Shown: piece by piece, positions 27,333 to 36,856 of the stretch
Layout of the letters: each line of letters begins with the position of its first letter
How positions within the stretch are numbered: the stretch's first letter is position 1
From: Chitinophaga silvatica
GTDB taxonomy: Bacteria; Bacteroidota; Bacteroidia; Chitinophagales; Chitinophagaceae
Direction of reading: 5' to 3'
Length of the DNA: 64,000 bases
Assembly (NCBI RefSeq): GCF_003419895.1
Contig: NZ_QPMM01000001.1
Span: 744,001 to 808,000 of the forward strand
Notes under the pieces: generated by a model
Database searches by the model: none
Told to the model about the DNA's origin: nothing
Seen by the model: only the letters and a program-made list of their open reading frames with translations
Translations under genes and position numbers: made by a program

Positions 27333-28682
27333 ATGAACCTAATGACAGATAAACAGACATTGAGCGACCTTAATATATTCGGCAAAAATGGTGGAGATTC
27401 TATCTATGCTATATTCAACCGCACCTTTACACGAGGCGGAGCCGAATTACTGGAGGAGATGTTTCGAAACCCGCTGTCGGATGTAGATGCTATCAATGAG
27501 AGAAGCTCCATTATTAGCACTTTTTCTATTTTAAAAATACATTTTCCTTACGAAGCAGAATGGTTTGATGCTGCTGATCAATATCTCCAGAATACCGATG
27601 TACGGACTAAGTTGAAGGAGGAGGACTATTCTTTAGGAAGAAAATTTAATCACCTGATTGCCGCTGATACAATGTATAAAGGTATTGAGAAAGGGGTAAT
27701 CAGCCTGATTGCAATTTTGCAAGCTACCTCAGAATTTGTCGGTCGCATTTGGAATGAAGTCAAGGATACTCCTTATTCCAGAGAACTGGTAGCTATTGAC
27801 CTGTTGTTACAAACAGCAGCTCTTAAGCAGCTTTTGGAAGAGGATATACGGAAAAAACTTCCATTTGCCAAGGTTGCAGAGTATGATAATATACTCCGTT
27901 TCCGGCATAGAGATAATATTCTGAAGCTATTAAAGCATATTTATCTTGTTGATATTTATATATCGGTATCCCGGACGGCAATAGAACGTAAGTTTTGTTT
28001 TCCGATAGCTTTGGACGCAGCATTACAAACAATAGTACTGGAGGATTTCTATCATCCGGCACTAACCAGGCCTGTAGCTAATTCTCTGACTATTACACCA
28101 GCAAGCAATATTATTTTTCTTACGGGAGCTAATATGGCAGGAAAGTCCACTTTTATGAAAGCGTTAGGTATCGCTATGTTCCTTGCCCAAATGGGTTTTC
28201 CGGTACCAGCATCCAGTATGAAGTTTTCGGTGCGTGATGGAATATTTACGACTATTAATCTTCCGGATAATCTATCTATGGGAGCCAGCCACTTTTATGC
28301 GGAAGTATTGCGGGTAAAAAATATTGCCACGGAATTAAGCCGGGATAAATATCTGTTTGTCATCTTCGATGAGCTGTTTCGTGGCACAAACGTAAAAGAT
28401 GCCTACGAAGCTACCATTGCAGTTACTTCTGCTATCGCCCGCAGGAAAAACTGCATGTTTGTAGTATCAACCCATATCATTGAAGCAGGGGAGGTTCTTA
28501 AAGAGAAATGTGAGAATATCAACTTCATATATCTTCCAACATTAATGGAGGGAAACAGACCTGTTTACACGCATAAATTGGCTGACGGCATCACCGCAGA
28601 CAGGCACGGGATGATTATTGTAGAAAATGAAGGTATCCTGGATATTTTGGCCAGGAAGAAATCAATAAAGAAGACGACATGA
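27333..28682 (+). CDS. MutS-like ATPase (first of tandem pair)
   Basis: The start is set at ATG 27333, so that MNLMTDKQTL lines up with MSFIADKQTL of the paralog; the longer frame would overlap the permease gene. The 449-aa protein has a MutS core-like helical region and a C-terminal ABC-type ATPase. Walker A is GANMAGKST at about 265-273, with FVIFDELFRGTNVKDAYEA as Walker B and D-loop, and STHI. It lacks the N-terminal mismatch-recognition domain of true MutS. The family (MutS-related proteins of Bacteroidota) has no settled function. The stop overlaps the next start by 4 bases (ATGA). Confidence 0.82.
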   Translation: MNLMTDKQTLSDLNIFGKNGGDSIYAIFNRTFTRGGAELLEEMFRNPLSDVDAINERSSIISTFSILKIHFPYEAEWFDAADQYLQNTDVRTKLKEEDYSLGRKFNHLIAADTMYKGIEKGVISLIAILQATSEFVGRIWNEVKDTPYSRELVAIDLLLQTAALKQLLEEDIRKKLPFAKVAEYDNILRFRHRDNILKLLKHIYLVDIYISVSRTAIERKFCFPIALDAALQTIVLEDFYHPALTRPVANSLTITPASNIIFLTGANMAGKSTFMKALGIAMFLAQMGFPVPASSMKFSVRDGIFTTINLPDNLSMGASHFYAEVLRVKNIATELSRDKYLFVIFDELFRGTNVKDAYEATIAVTSAIARRKNCMFVVSTHIIEAGEVLKEKCENINFIYLPTLMEGNRPVYTHKLADGITADRHGMIIVENEGILDILARKKSIKKTT

Positions 28683-29992
28683 GCTTTATCGCTGATAAAC
28701 AAACTTTGGATGATTTGGCGATACTGGGTAAGTATAATGCAAGTTCCATCTTCAGCCTTTTCAACCAGGTGAAATCCAGGGGTGCTGAAAAGCTATTGGA
28801 CAGCATGTTTCTGCATCCTCTTACTGACGCCAACGCCATTAACGCCAGAAGTAATGCTTTTAGATATTTCGAGGTTACACCTTGCGTATTTCCATTTGAT
28901 GAACAACATCTTAGTGCTATGGAAAGTTTTTTGGATGAAGGATGCGATAGCAACTATCCATTGGCTCTATGGCGTTTAAGCCGTAAAAAAGTGGCCGCCA
29001 TCCTTGTTAAAGATGATGCTTTTTATCTGCAAGTGCAAGGCATTGAAACCTGTATCAGCGTATTACAATGCTGCAATACTTTACTGGAACATCTTGAAAA
29101 TGAGGCAAGAGATAGAAATACTCCATGGGGGAAGTGGGCAGCACGGGCAAGAAATATTTTACGTGATAAGCGATTACAAAATATTAATACCGCCGGTAAA
29201 TCCTTGATCCATTTAGCCAGGTTACACTATCTGTTAGGATACGTTTTCCGGGATAAATTAAAAGATTTGCTGGCTTTGACATATGAAATTGAGCTCCTGA
29301 TTGCCGTTGCCGGTGTAGCGAAACAGAAAGGGTTTTCTTATGCTCATGCTTTACCAAAGGAGAAAAATACACTGGAGATAAAAGGAGTCAGGCATCCACA
29401 TTTAGATAAAGGCGTTTCCAACTCCTTGTCATTCAATGGACATAGCAATGTATTGTTTCTTACAGGCGCAAATATGGCTGGTAAATCCACTCTTATGAAA
29501 GCTGCTGGAATTATGATATACCTTGCTCACATGGGGTTTCCTGTAGCAGCAAAGGAATTAAAGTTCTCAGTGCTTGATGGTATATATTCATCGGTAAATG
29601 TGCCTGATAACCTGAATCAGGGATATAGCCATTTTTATGCAGAGGTACTTCGTGTCAAACAAGTAGCGGAAGCAGTGGCTGAAGAAAAGCGTCTTTTCGT
29701 CATTTTTGATGAGTTGTTCAAAGGAACCAATGTGAAGGATGCTTATGATGCTACATTAGCAGTAACTGCAGCATTTGCAGCCTATAGGGATTGTTTCTTT
29801 ATTATCTCTACACATATTTTTGAGGTGGGAGATGCTTTGCAAAAGGAAGGTAAGCATATTCAGTTCGAATTTATGCCAACTATTATGGTTGATGCAGTGC
29901 CAAAATACACCTATCAACTACAAAAAGGAATTACAACAGACAGACAAGGAATGATAATTATTGAAAATGAAGGTATTCTCGATATGTTATAA
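28679..29992 (+). CDS. MutS-like ATPase (second of tandem pair)
   Basis: The 437-aa paralog of the preceding gene is translationally coupled to it by an ATGA overlap. Walker A is GANMAGKST at about 263-271, followed by FVIFDELFKGTNVKDAYDA and STHIF. Its helical core starts with LGKYNASSIFSLFNQVKSRG and resembles that of its partner throughout. MutS-type ATPases work as dimers, so the two products may form a heterodimer; this is inferred. Like its partner it has no signal peptide, so it should act in the cytoplasm. Confidence 0.82.
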   Translation: MSFIADKQTLDDLAILGKYNASSIFSLFNQVKSRGAEKLLDSMFLHPLTDANAINARSNAFRYFEVTPCVFPFDEQHLSAMESFLDEGCDSNYPLALWRLSRKKVAAILVKDDAFYLQVQGIETCISVLQCCNTLLEHLENEARDRNTPWGKWAARARNILRDKRLQNINTAGKSLIHLARLHYLLGYVFRDKLKDLLALTYEIELLIAVAGVAKQKGFSYAHALPKEKNTLEIKGVRHPHLDKGVSNSLSFNGHSNVLFLTGANMAGKSTLMKAAGIMIYLAHMGFPVAAKELKFSVLDGIYSSVNVPDNLNQGYSHFYAEVLRVKQVAEAVAEEKRLFVIFDELFKGTNVKDAYDATLAVTAAFAAYRDCFFIISTHIFEVGDALQKEGKHIQFEFMPTIMVDAVPKYTYQLQKGITTDRQGMIIIENEGILDML

Positions 29993-30049
29993 GAGTTTCC
30001 TTTCTATACGGACTATGCAACATAAAAAAATCAACTAAAGAAATAATTT

Positions 30050-32854
30050 ATGCGTTATCGTTATTGGACCTCCACTGGATTGCTATGCCTATCCATGATG
30101 GCAGGCTATGCCCAGAAGGTAGATCAACACTCTATAATTCCTGTTGACACAGCCTTACATACCGGACAATTACCTAATGGGTTTACTTATTATATTCGTA
30201 AGAATACTGTACCGGCTAAAAGAGTAATATTTTACCTGGTAAATAAAGTGGGATCAATTCTTGAAGATGATGATCAACAAGGTCTGGCCCATTTTATGGA
30301 ACATATGAATTTTAATGGTACCAGACATTTTCCTCAAAATGAGCTGGTTGATTATCTACAGAAAGCAGGTGTACGTTTTGGGGCTGATCTAAACGCCACA
30401 ACATCTTTCGATGAAACGGTATATCAGTTGCCTATTCCTACTTCCGACCCTAAAATGGTAAGCCGTGGATTAGATATCATGCGTGACTGGGCGCAGGAAG
30501 CATTACTGGAAACAGATGCAATAGATAAGGAGAGGGGTGTTATTATCGAAGAAAAACGCCTGAGAATTGGTTTGGGAGAACGCATTCAGCAAAAAACTTT
30601 TCCGCTCATTGTTAACAATTCAAAGTATGCAAGCCGATCCCCAATTGGAATAGATAGCATACTTCTTCATTTTCCAGCAGCTACCATTCGCCGCTTTTTC
30701 CACGATTGGTATCGTCCGAACCTTCAGGCGATTATTGTAGTAGGAGATATTGATGTTAACCAGGTAGAACAGCAAATTCGTAAACAATTTGCCGATCTGA
30801 AAAATCCTCCAAACGAAAGGCCCAGACCGGATTATGCTATAGAACTAACTGGAAAAAATCAATTCCTGCAAGTAACCGATCCTGAGATTGGAGGCACTGG
30901 ACTGGAATTGTCTATAAAACATCGTGTCAATAAGATGAATACAACGACCGACTACCTAAACATGGTAAAGCGTTCATTGTTTAATCAATTACTTGTAACA
31001 AGAATCGGTGAATTAATTCAACAGCCTAATCCCCCATTTTTGGATGTAAATGCAGGCATCAAGAGTTTAATGAATGGGTTGGAGCAATTTTCTTTTTCCG
31101 TTTCATCAAAGCCAGGTAAACTGAAGGAAGCATTCTCGATTGGATGGTCAGAAGTAGAGAAAGTGAAACGTTTTGGCTTTACTTCAACAGAGTTGGAACG
31201 TGCGAAGGTGGCCTATTTGCAAGGATTGGAGAAAACTGCAAGGGAGATTGATAAAATGCCATCCAGCAATTTTGTGAATGAATATATGGCTATGTTCCTT
31301 AAGGGTTCTCCTTCACCAGGGTTTAATTGGGAGTATAATTTTTTAAAAACCGTAGTACCAGATATAACACTGGAGGATCTTAAAGACGTAGCAAATAAAT
31401 ATATAACTAATACTAATCGGGATATTTTTGTGATAGGAAATGAAAATGATAAAAATACCCTTCCTGATTCGTCTGTTATTGAGACATGGTTTAATAGCGT
31501 TGCTTCCAGTTCTATGGAAAAGTATAAGGATAACGTTACAGATCAGGTATTGCTAAATCATTTACCAGTTCCTGGAAAAGTGATTTCTCAGAAAAAATAT
31601 TCTACATTGGGAATTCGACAATTTACGCTGAGCAATGGTGTGAACGTATGGATGAAGCCTACTACCTACAAAAATGATGTTGTTCAGATGATGTCTTTTG
31701 CGCCAGGAGGTTATAATAAATATTCCAATGAAGAGTATCCGACGGCGGCCAGTGCTTCTGGTATAATTGCTGGTTCTGGTGTTGCTGATCTTTCCCCGCT
31801 TCAATTATCAAAAGTGTTAAATGGCAAGTCAGCGTCTGTTAATGCTTTTATCAGTGGTAAGAGCCAGGGTATAGGTGGTGCCAGTTCTCTGAAAGACCTG
31901 GAGACAGCATTGCAATTGGTATATCTTCGATACACCGCACCTCGAAAAGACACTATCTTGTTTGAAAATGCCATGGCACAATCCAGAGAGCAAATAATAA
32001 ATCATTATAAAGACCCGGGAAATGTGTTTAAAGATACAGTGGGCGCTGTTATAAGTGGATATGATTATAGATCAAGTCCAGGTACCTTGGCGAGATTGGA
32101 TAGTATCAGTCTTGAAAAAGCATATGATATTTACCGTGACCGTTTTGCGGATGCTTCCCAGGCTAACTTTGTATTTGTAGGTAATTTTGATGTGGATAGC
32201 ATTAAGCCTTTATTAGAGCAATATCTTGGGGCATTACCATCATTAAATAGGAAGGAAAAGTCAGTGGTGATTCATAAGCAAATACCTGAAGGGAAACTGG
32301 AGAGAAAGGTTTATACTGGTAAAGATAATAAGGCTACCGTATTATTGGTTTACCATGGAGACTGCCAATATAGTCCAGAAAACAAAGTACAACTTCAGGC
32401 TTTATCAGATATTTTGCAATACCGTTTGCTGACAAGCTTACGGGAAAATGCCGGGGAAGTATATACACCGTCTGTAAAGGCTAATATGGTAAAAGAACCA
32501 GATGCGCGTTTTGCTATTAATGTATCTTTTGGTTGTGCTCCGGAGCATGTTGATCATTTAATAGGTTTGGTAGAAGAAGATATCAAAAACTTACAACAGA
32601 AAGGTGCTACTGCCGATGAGGTACAGAAATTCAAAGTTGGTTTTCAAAAACAATATGAATTGCAAATTGAAAGTAATGAATTCTGGATGCAATTTATAGC
32701 CGGACAAATAGAGAATAAAGAAGGATTAAAGGAATTGCCAAATATAGAAAAACAACTTGGTAAGGTAAATGGAGCATCGATTAAGGCTGCTTCTAAGAAT
32801 TATTTAAGCGGTAAAAATTTAATGCATTTTATAGCATTACCTGAGAAGAATTAA
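30050..32854 (+). CDS. M16 family zinc metallopeptidase (insulinase-like), exported
   Basis: The 934-aa protein has a signal peptide (LLCLSMMAGYAQ). The inverted zinc motif HxxEH is HFMEH at residues 81-85, and the distal Glu is probably in KERGV near residue 161. The chain has the two-half, four-domain length of full pitrilysin/PqqL-like enzymes; the second half (from about 520) lacks the zinc motif, as expected. M16 enzymes enclose and degrade peptides. Located after the ABC and MutS-like genes and exported to the periplasm, it could process a peptide imported by the SusCD pair. Confidence 0.9.
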   Translation: MRYRYWTSTGLLCLSMMAGYAQKVDQHSIIPVDTALHTGQLPNGFTYYIRKNTVPAKRVIFYLVNKVGSILEDDDQQGLAHFMEHMNFNGTRHFPQNELVDYLQKAGVRFGADLNATTSFDETVYQLPIPTSDPKMVSRGLDIMRDWAQEALLETDAIDKERGVIIEEKRLRIGLGERIQQKTFPLIVNNSKYASRSPIGIDSILLHFPAATIRRFFHDWYRPNLQAIIVVGDIDVNQVEQQIRKQFADLKNPPNERPRPDYAIELTGKNQFLQVTDPEIGGTGLELSIKHRVNKMNTTTDYLNMVKRSLFNQLLVTRIGELIQQPNPPFLDVNAGIKSLMNGLEQFSFSVSSKPGKLKEAFSIGWSEVEKVKRFGFTSTELERAKVAYLQGLEKTAREIDKMPSSNFVNEYMAMFLKGSPSPGFNWEYNFLKTVVPDITLEDLKDVANKYITNTNRDIFVIGNENDKNTLPDSSVIETWFNSVASSSMEKYKDNVTDQVLLNHLPVPGKVISQKKYSTLGIRQFTLSNGVNVWMKPTTYKNDVVQMMSFAPGGYNKYSNEEYPTAASASGIIAGSGVADLSPLQLSKVLNGKSASVNAFISGKSQGIGGASSLKDLETALQLVYLRYTAPRKDTILFENAMAQSREQIINHYKDPGNVFKDTVGAVISGYDYRSSPGTLARLDSISLEKAYDIYRDRFADASQANFVFVGNFDVDSIKPLLEQYLGALPSLNRKEKSVVIHKQIPEGKLERKVYTGKDNKATVLLVYHGDCQYSPENKVQLQALSDILQYRLLTSLRENAGEVYTPSVKANMVKEPDARFAINVSFGCAPEHVDHLIGLVEEDIKNLQQKGATADEVQKFKVGFQKQYELQIESNEFWMQFIAGQIENKEGLKELPNIEKQLGKVNGASIKAASKNYLSGKNLMHFIALPEKN

Positions 32855-32876
32855 AGACAGTTTTTTGATTGACAAT

Positions 32877-32922
32877 AAAAAGGCTGCTTCCAATTTATTG
32901 GAACAGCCTTTTACTGTTTTTT
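32877..32922 (+). terminator. Intrinsic terminator of the SusCD/ABC/MutS/M16 cluster
   Basis: AAAGGCTG-C-TTCCAA and TTGGAA-C-AGCCTTT form a long stem with a short AT loop, followed by TTTTTT. It follows the M16 stop codon by about 20 bp and faces the convergent mobC gene. Confidence 0.8.
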
Positions 32923-33004
32923 GTATTCCGATTATTTAGCTATGGCTCTAATTGGCATATATAGTAATAAGGTATTCAATTGTGTATATAATTTTTTGGA
33001 CGTT

Positions 33005-34984
33005 TCATCTTTTTACTATCAAATGTGCTTTCATGGGATCATTCATGATCCTGCTGATCTCCGCATCAACAAAATCGGTAACATCATCTTTTATCTGCAT
33101 GAAATTCTTATACACCACTCCATTTTCTAAATTCCTGATAACAGGCAACTCCTTTTGAAGTTTTCTTTCCTGATCAGCTTTTCTGGGGTCTTTCGTTACC
33201 TTACAGTGAAAGACCTTTTGCGGTATCTCCTGCCCAGGGTCATCGGCTACTATACCCACGAATTCACCGGAGGAAAGGTTACTAATAACGCTGGGAGGTA
33301 TAGCCATATCCAGTTGCTGAGAATAGTTAACAGAGGTGTCTGAGCTGTTAATGGTGGTACTGGCACGGTCCTGCATAATCCTGCCTACCCGGTCGCTCAT
33401 TTGCCTAGCGGTATCACCGGCAACCTGCCCACAGATAACATTACCACATAGGTTCATGAGTACATCTGCCATCTCTCTTGAATAGTCCTTTTTTACCTGA
33501 TCCAGGTTTTGGATGACAATGGTAGTAGCTATCTGATTTGATCTACCAGTACCAACAAGTGCGTCAACGCCTTGCACTGTGAGGGTAGGGAATTCCTCGA
33601 AATTAATACCACACTTTAATTTCCCTTTTTTATTGATCTGTTTTATCAACCTGTTGATGTATAAAGAAAGTACTGCTCCATAGGTAATATGTTTCTGTGG
33701 GTTATTAGCCATGCACAGAATTTGTGGTGCTGCAGGATTATTAATATCCAGGGAAAAGTCATTGCCGGAGAGTATGAAATACAGCTCTGGTGAGGAAAGA
33801 CGCGCCATTGCAATTTTTGCTGCAGCAATCTGCCCTTCTAGTTGCTCCATTACTCCGGCTTCGAGCGCAGAAATAAAGGGGGATATTAAGATCTGTAGCT
33901 CTGGTACTGACCTTATCAGTGTAAATAATTTAGCGTAATCTACCTGAAGTAGTTCTATGGCATGAGGCAGGGTACAAAACTCACCATTTCTGTATTGACG
34001 CAGATACCAGATAACCGCTGTTAGCAGAATAATTGGTGATTCCACAAAGAAATCGCCATTTCGCTGTATCCAGCTACGGTTAAGACCATAAAGGATGGTA
34101 CGAGCTGATTCTGCTGCATCCGTAATATCAGTCATGGTAGATGGCTCAAGTGGATTACATCTACCGGATTTTGCCGGATCTTCAGGAATAATGGCATTGA
34201 ACCTGATAGGAACTTTATACCGATGCCTGTACTTAAGGTAATGGTTATACGCAATAGTTGTCAGGTCCGGGTATTTCCAGTCATGGATGAAAAGACAATA
34301 GCCCTTTTCTATCTGTTGCCTGATAATCTCCTCTAAAATAAACCAGGATTTGCCGCTGCCTGGCTGGCCTGCCACCAGCAGTCCTTTAACTGAATTTATG
34401 TTGATATAGCTTTTGCGTACTTGGTCCTTCAGTTGGTAGGTGGCAGGAATGTTGATATAGAACTCGCCTTTCATCAGCCTTTCCTCTTGTGGAAATGTCT
34501 GGCTCTTACGGTTGAATATATCATTGCGATCAATATTGAGTTTGATAATCCTGGATAGGAGTGTGCCTCCGGTAAGAATCAGGATATATCCGCAGGTGGT
34601 GATGCCTATATAAGCACAGGTCCGGAACTGCAAATCATAGGTGAGTAGTAGCACATAGTAGCTGATAAAGTATAAAACCAGCCCTATACTGATATAGGCT
34701 ACTACAGTGGTGTATTTAATATGCTGATCTTTTCTTCCTTGCGCGCCAAGAAGTGTTATGCCGAGGAACCCCAGGGCAATTAGTTTGGTTTTAAGAAAAT
34801 AGGAAAATAGCCCTGTCTTTGTAATGTTATCCAGTAGCCTGTCGGTAATGTCAGATGTTAACTGCCAGGCGTGAAATGCGGCATAGCAGTAATAATAAAA
34901 ATGAAGAATAAGGATGGCAAGGCTAATTAGCCTGGTAAGGTCAATGATTTTACGAAGACCTTGTTCGTTTTCTCCTGTACGCAT
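33005..34984 (-). CDS. mobC: Conjugal coupling protein MobC (TraG/VirD4-like, T4CP)
   Basis: The 659-aa protein has several N-terminal membrane helices (about residues 13-145). The cytoplasmic ATPase has Walker A GQPGSGKS at 206-213 and a later segment KCGINFEEFPTL with Walker B character. This matches the VirD4/TraD class that delivers the relaxase-DNA complex to the transfer channel, and the size matches the CTnDOT-type MobC. It follows mobB by about 45 bp on the same strand. Its 3' 493 bp are duplicated at 14687-15179. Confidence 0.92.
   Translation of the reverse strand: MRTGENEQGLRKIIDLTRLISLAILILHFYYYCYAAFHAWQLTSDITDRLLDNITKTGLFSYFLKTKLIALGFLGITLLGAQGRKDQHIKYTTVVAYISIGLVLYFISYYVLLLTYDLQFRTCAYIGITTCGYILILTGGTLLSRIIKLNIDRNDIFNRKSQTFPQEERLMKGEFYINIPATYQLKDQVRKSYININSVKGLLVAGQPGSGKSWFILEEIIRQQIEKGYCLFIHDWKYPDLTTIAYNHYLKYRHRYKVPIRFNAIIPEDPAKSGRCNPLEPSTMTDITDAAESARTILYGLNRSWIQRNGDFFVESPIILLTAVIWYLRQYRNGEFCTLPHAIELLQVDYAKLFTLIRSVPELQILISPFISALEAGVMEQLEGQIAAAKIAMARLSSPELYFILSGNDFSLDINNPAAPQILCMANNPQKHITYGAVLSLYINRLIKQINKKGKLKCGINFEEFPTLTVQGVDALVGTGRSNQIATTIVIQNLDQVKKDYSREMADVLMNLCGNVICGQVAGDTARQMSDRVGRIMQDRASTTINSSDTSVNYSQQLDMAIPPSVISNLSSGEFVGIVADDPGQEIPQKVFHCKVTKDPRKADQERKLQKELPVIRNLENGVVYKNFMQIKDDVTDFVDAEISRIMNDPMKAHLIVKR
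33036..33528 (-). repeat. Long direct repeat, right copy (mobC 3' end)
   Basis: This is the partner of 14687-15179, lying inside intact mobC. The last ten codons of the two genes (outside this block) are more diverged than the block itself. That fits gene conversion or recombination between related elements rather than a simple recent duplication. Confidence 0.88.
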
Positions 34985-35031
34985 ATCTCACTTCCTCCAA
35001 AATCAATCTCAGCATGTGCGCCGGGGTAGGT

Positions 35032-36321
35032 TTAATCATTAATAGATGGGCGTTTGCGCCGTTTCTTTCGTTTGGTTTCTGCTTCCCGGTAAGTGTATTC
35101 TGGTTGTAGTAATTGTTCTACCAGCGTTGTATTGTTATCCGGTGCCAGGACGGCGCTATTAGCAGCTTGCGGTGGTATGGTAATCGGATTATTACGTTTT
35201 CCCATATCCTTCTCATGTGTAATGGATGGCAAAGGCTGCAGGGGTTGCAGCTCCTGATAACTGCCGGATGCAGCTTTCTTAAACAATTCAGCCGCGCTGT
35301 ATGATTTTCCCAATGAACTTCCGTTAAAAACAGTTCTTTTGATGTGATCCACGAAGGTGATACCATATAATCTGCCATCAGCACTAATCCTGCGAACTGT
35401 AGAAATTCCGTTTCGTTCCAGTGATCCAAATAGATCAGATAAGCCAGATCCTGGACTTTGTTGAAAGTGCCAGTCAATTAGTGATTTGATCCTGCCACTA
35501 TGTTGCTGTTTCTGAACTGATCCTTCCTGAAATTTTGTTTCCAAATAAGATAAGGTAGGTTTGAAATAAATGGAGCTGGCTTTTATGGGCTTTCCTACTT
35601 TTTTTCCATTTTCATCCAGCATGCGGTATAACAAACCTTTATTTCGTTGTACGCGGGAATTTTCCTTACATGGATCAGCATATACGTTACATAGTTGTAA
35701 AATGGCATTCAATTCTGCCAAGGAGCTATATTTGTAAGTATCTACTACATTAGCCAGCACGTTACTGATGCCACGTTTTGTTTGGCTCTTGCCGTAGCTT
35801 AACTTTTGTGCCTGAAGAACCGGAAGAAAGAATTGCTTCTCCTGTGGATGGTCAGCAGCCTTTTGCAGAGAGTAGTTTATCTCAATAGCCTGTCTGGCTG
35901 GTTCGGATAATCTTTTACCGATATTATGAGTAGGTATTCTGTCTCCGTTTGCATCTATAAGATTTGTGACAATATGAAGATGGGGGAGGATGGTATCAGA
36001 GTGCCGGTAGAGCAGGTATGGCTGGTCACCAAATCCAATTCTATTCATATAGTCGTTGCCGATAGTGCGCAGAAGATCATCATCCAGCTTATCTGTTGGA
36101 TGAAAATTTAAGATGATATGCTGTGCGTTCTTTTTTGTCCTGGTATTTAATTGATTTAAGGAATTAAATCTGTCCAGTTTATCGTAGAAATTCAGCCTTT
36201 CTTTTTCCTGCAGGAAGTTACCTGCATATAGCAATTCGGCGCTGCCAGCCTTAACTTTCGCTTCGTTATAATTAATCATCTTAGAGATGTTACTGGTGGG
36301 CTTACCTATTTCTGCATACAT
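35032..36321 (-). CDS. mobB: Relaxase/mobilization nuclease MobB
   Basis: The 429-aa protein matches the MobA/VirD2-type relaxase fold. The N-terminus contains conserved Tyr/Ser positions (MINYNEAKV). The metal-binding histidine motif is PHLHIVTN with His114 and His116, preceded by HIILNFHP (His68, His74). Relaxases nick oriT and stay bound to the transferred strand. The C-terminal third is basic and ends in KRKKRRKRP. It overlaps the mobA stop by 16 bases and lies upstream of mobC, the usual mobA-mobB-mobC order in Bacteroidota elements. Confidence 0.9.
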   Translation of the reverse strand: MYAEIGKPTSNISKMINYNEAKVKAGSAELLYAGNFLQEKERLNFYDKLDRFNSLNQLNTRTKKNAQHIILNFHPTDKLDDDLLRTIGNDYMNRIGFGDQPYLLYRHSDTILPHLHIVTNLIDANGDRIPTHNIGKRLSEPARQAIEINYSLQKAADHPQEKQFFLPVLQAQKLSYGKSQTKRGISNVLANVVDTYKYSSLAELNAILQLCNVYADPCKENSRVQRNKGLLYRMLDENGKKVGKPIKASSIYFKPTLSYLETKFQEGSVQKQQHSGRIKSLIDWHFQQSPGSGLSDLFGSLERNGISTVRRISADGRLYGITFVDHIKRTVFNGSSLGKSYSAAELFKKAASGSYQELQPLQPLPSITHEKDMGKRNNPITIPPQAANSAVLAPDNNTTLVEQLLQPEYTYREAETKRKKRRKRPSIND

Positions 36322-36689
36322 GATTCATGAATTTTTTCAAGTTTGAAAAAGATATCTCTGATAAAATCAAGTAGCTGTTTGTGGCGCAGCTCATTAGATA
36401 AAATCCATGTCAACATTTCCGGTGAATCCTTAAGCGTATGCAGTCTTTTTACCTCTTGGTTATAGTTATTACCTATAGCGGAGATCTCATTTTTGATACC
36501 GATCAGGGCTGACAGAATTTCATCAGCAGATTGATTCCTGTATTTGAGTACTACAGGTTTGTTTAATAATACCTGCCTGGCGTACTGACTAAGGTTGCGG
36601 CAGGTCGTCTGCTGAAAGCGGTTGTATATGGCATCATAATCACCTGGCTTGGTGCGTATGGATATCCATTTGTTTGTCTTCTTTTCCAT
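36306..36689 (-). CDS. mobA: Relaxosome accessory protein MobA
   Basis: The 127-aa protein starts with a ribbon-helix-helix-like segment (KWISIRTKPGDYDAIYNRF...NLSQYARQVLLNKPV), typical of small mobilization proteins that bind oriT and recruit the relaxase. The C-terminal half is helical. It is the first gene of the mob operon. The hairpin-rich stretch that could be oriT lies immediately upstream at 36714-36856. Confidence 0.85.
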   Translation of the reverse strand: MEKKTNKWISIRTKPGDYDAIYNRFQQTTCRNLSQYARQVLLNKPVVLKYRNQSADEILSALIGIKNEISAIGNNYNQEVKRLHTLKDSPEMLTWILSNELRHKQLLDFIRDIFFKLEKIHESCMQK

Positions 36690-36713
36690 ATAAATTGTCT
36701 TTAGTCTTAAAAA

Positions 36714-36856
36714 ATCCCGTGAGTTCCGAGCGGGATATCAGATATACCCTGCCGACACAGGAGCCAGGGCGAGATCCCGATGTGCAACATCGGTACATCT
36801 CGCCGGGTGCGGGAACCGGCATCCTTTGGCTTAGTCCTCCTGATCTTATCAGGAGG
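36714..36856. promoter_or_regulatory. Cluster of inverted repeats upstream of mobA, possible oriT
   Basis: Three inverted repeats are visible. The first is ATCCCG/CGGGAT at 36714-36736. The second is a nested hairpin at 36768-36804, with outer GGCGAGAT/ATCTCGCC and inner CCGATGT/ACATCGG. The third is CCTCCTGAT/ATCAGGAGG at 36836-36856. The region is GC-richer than its surroundings. Origins of transfer usually lie beside the relaxase operon and contain such repeats. The nick site was not identified. Confidence 0.5.
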
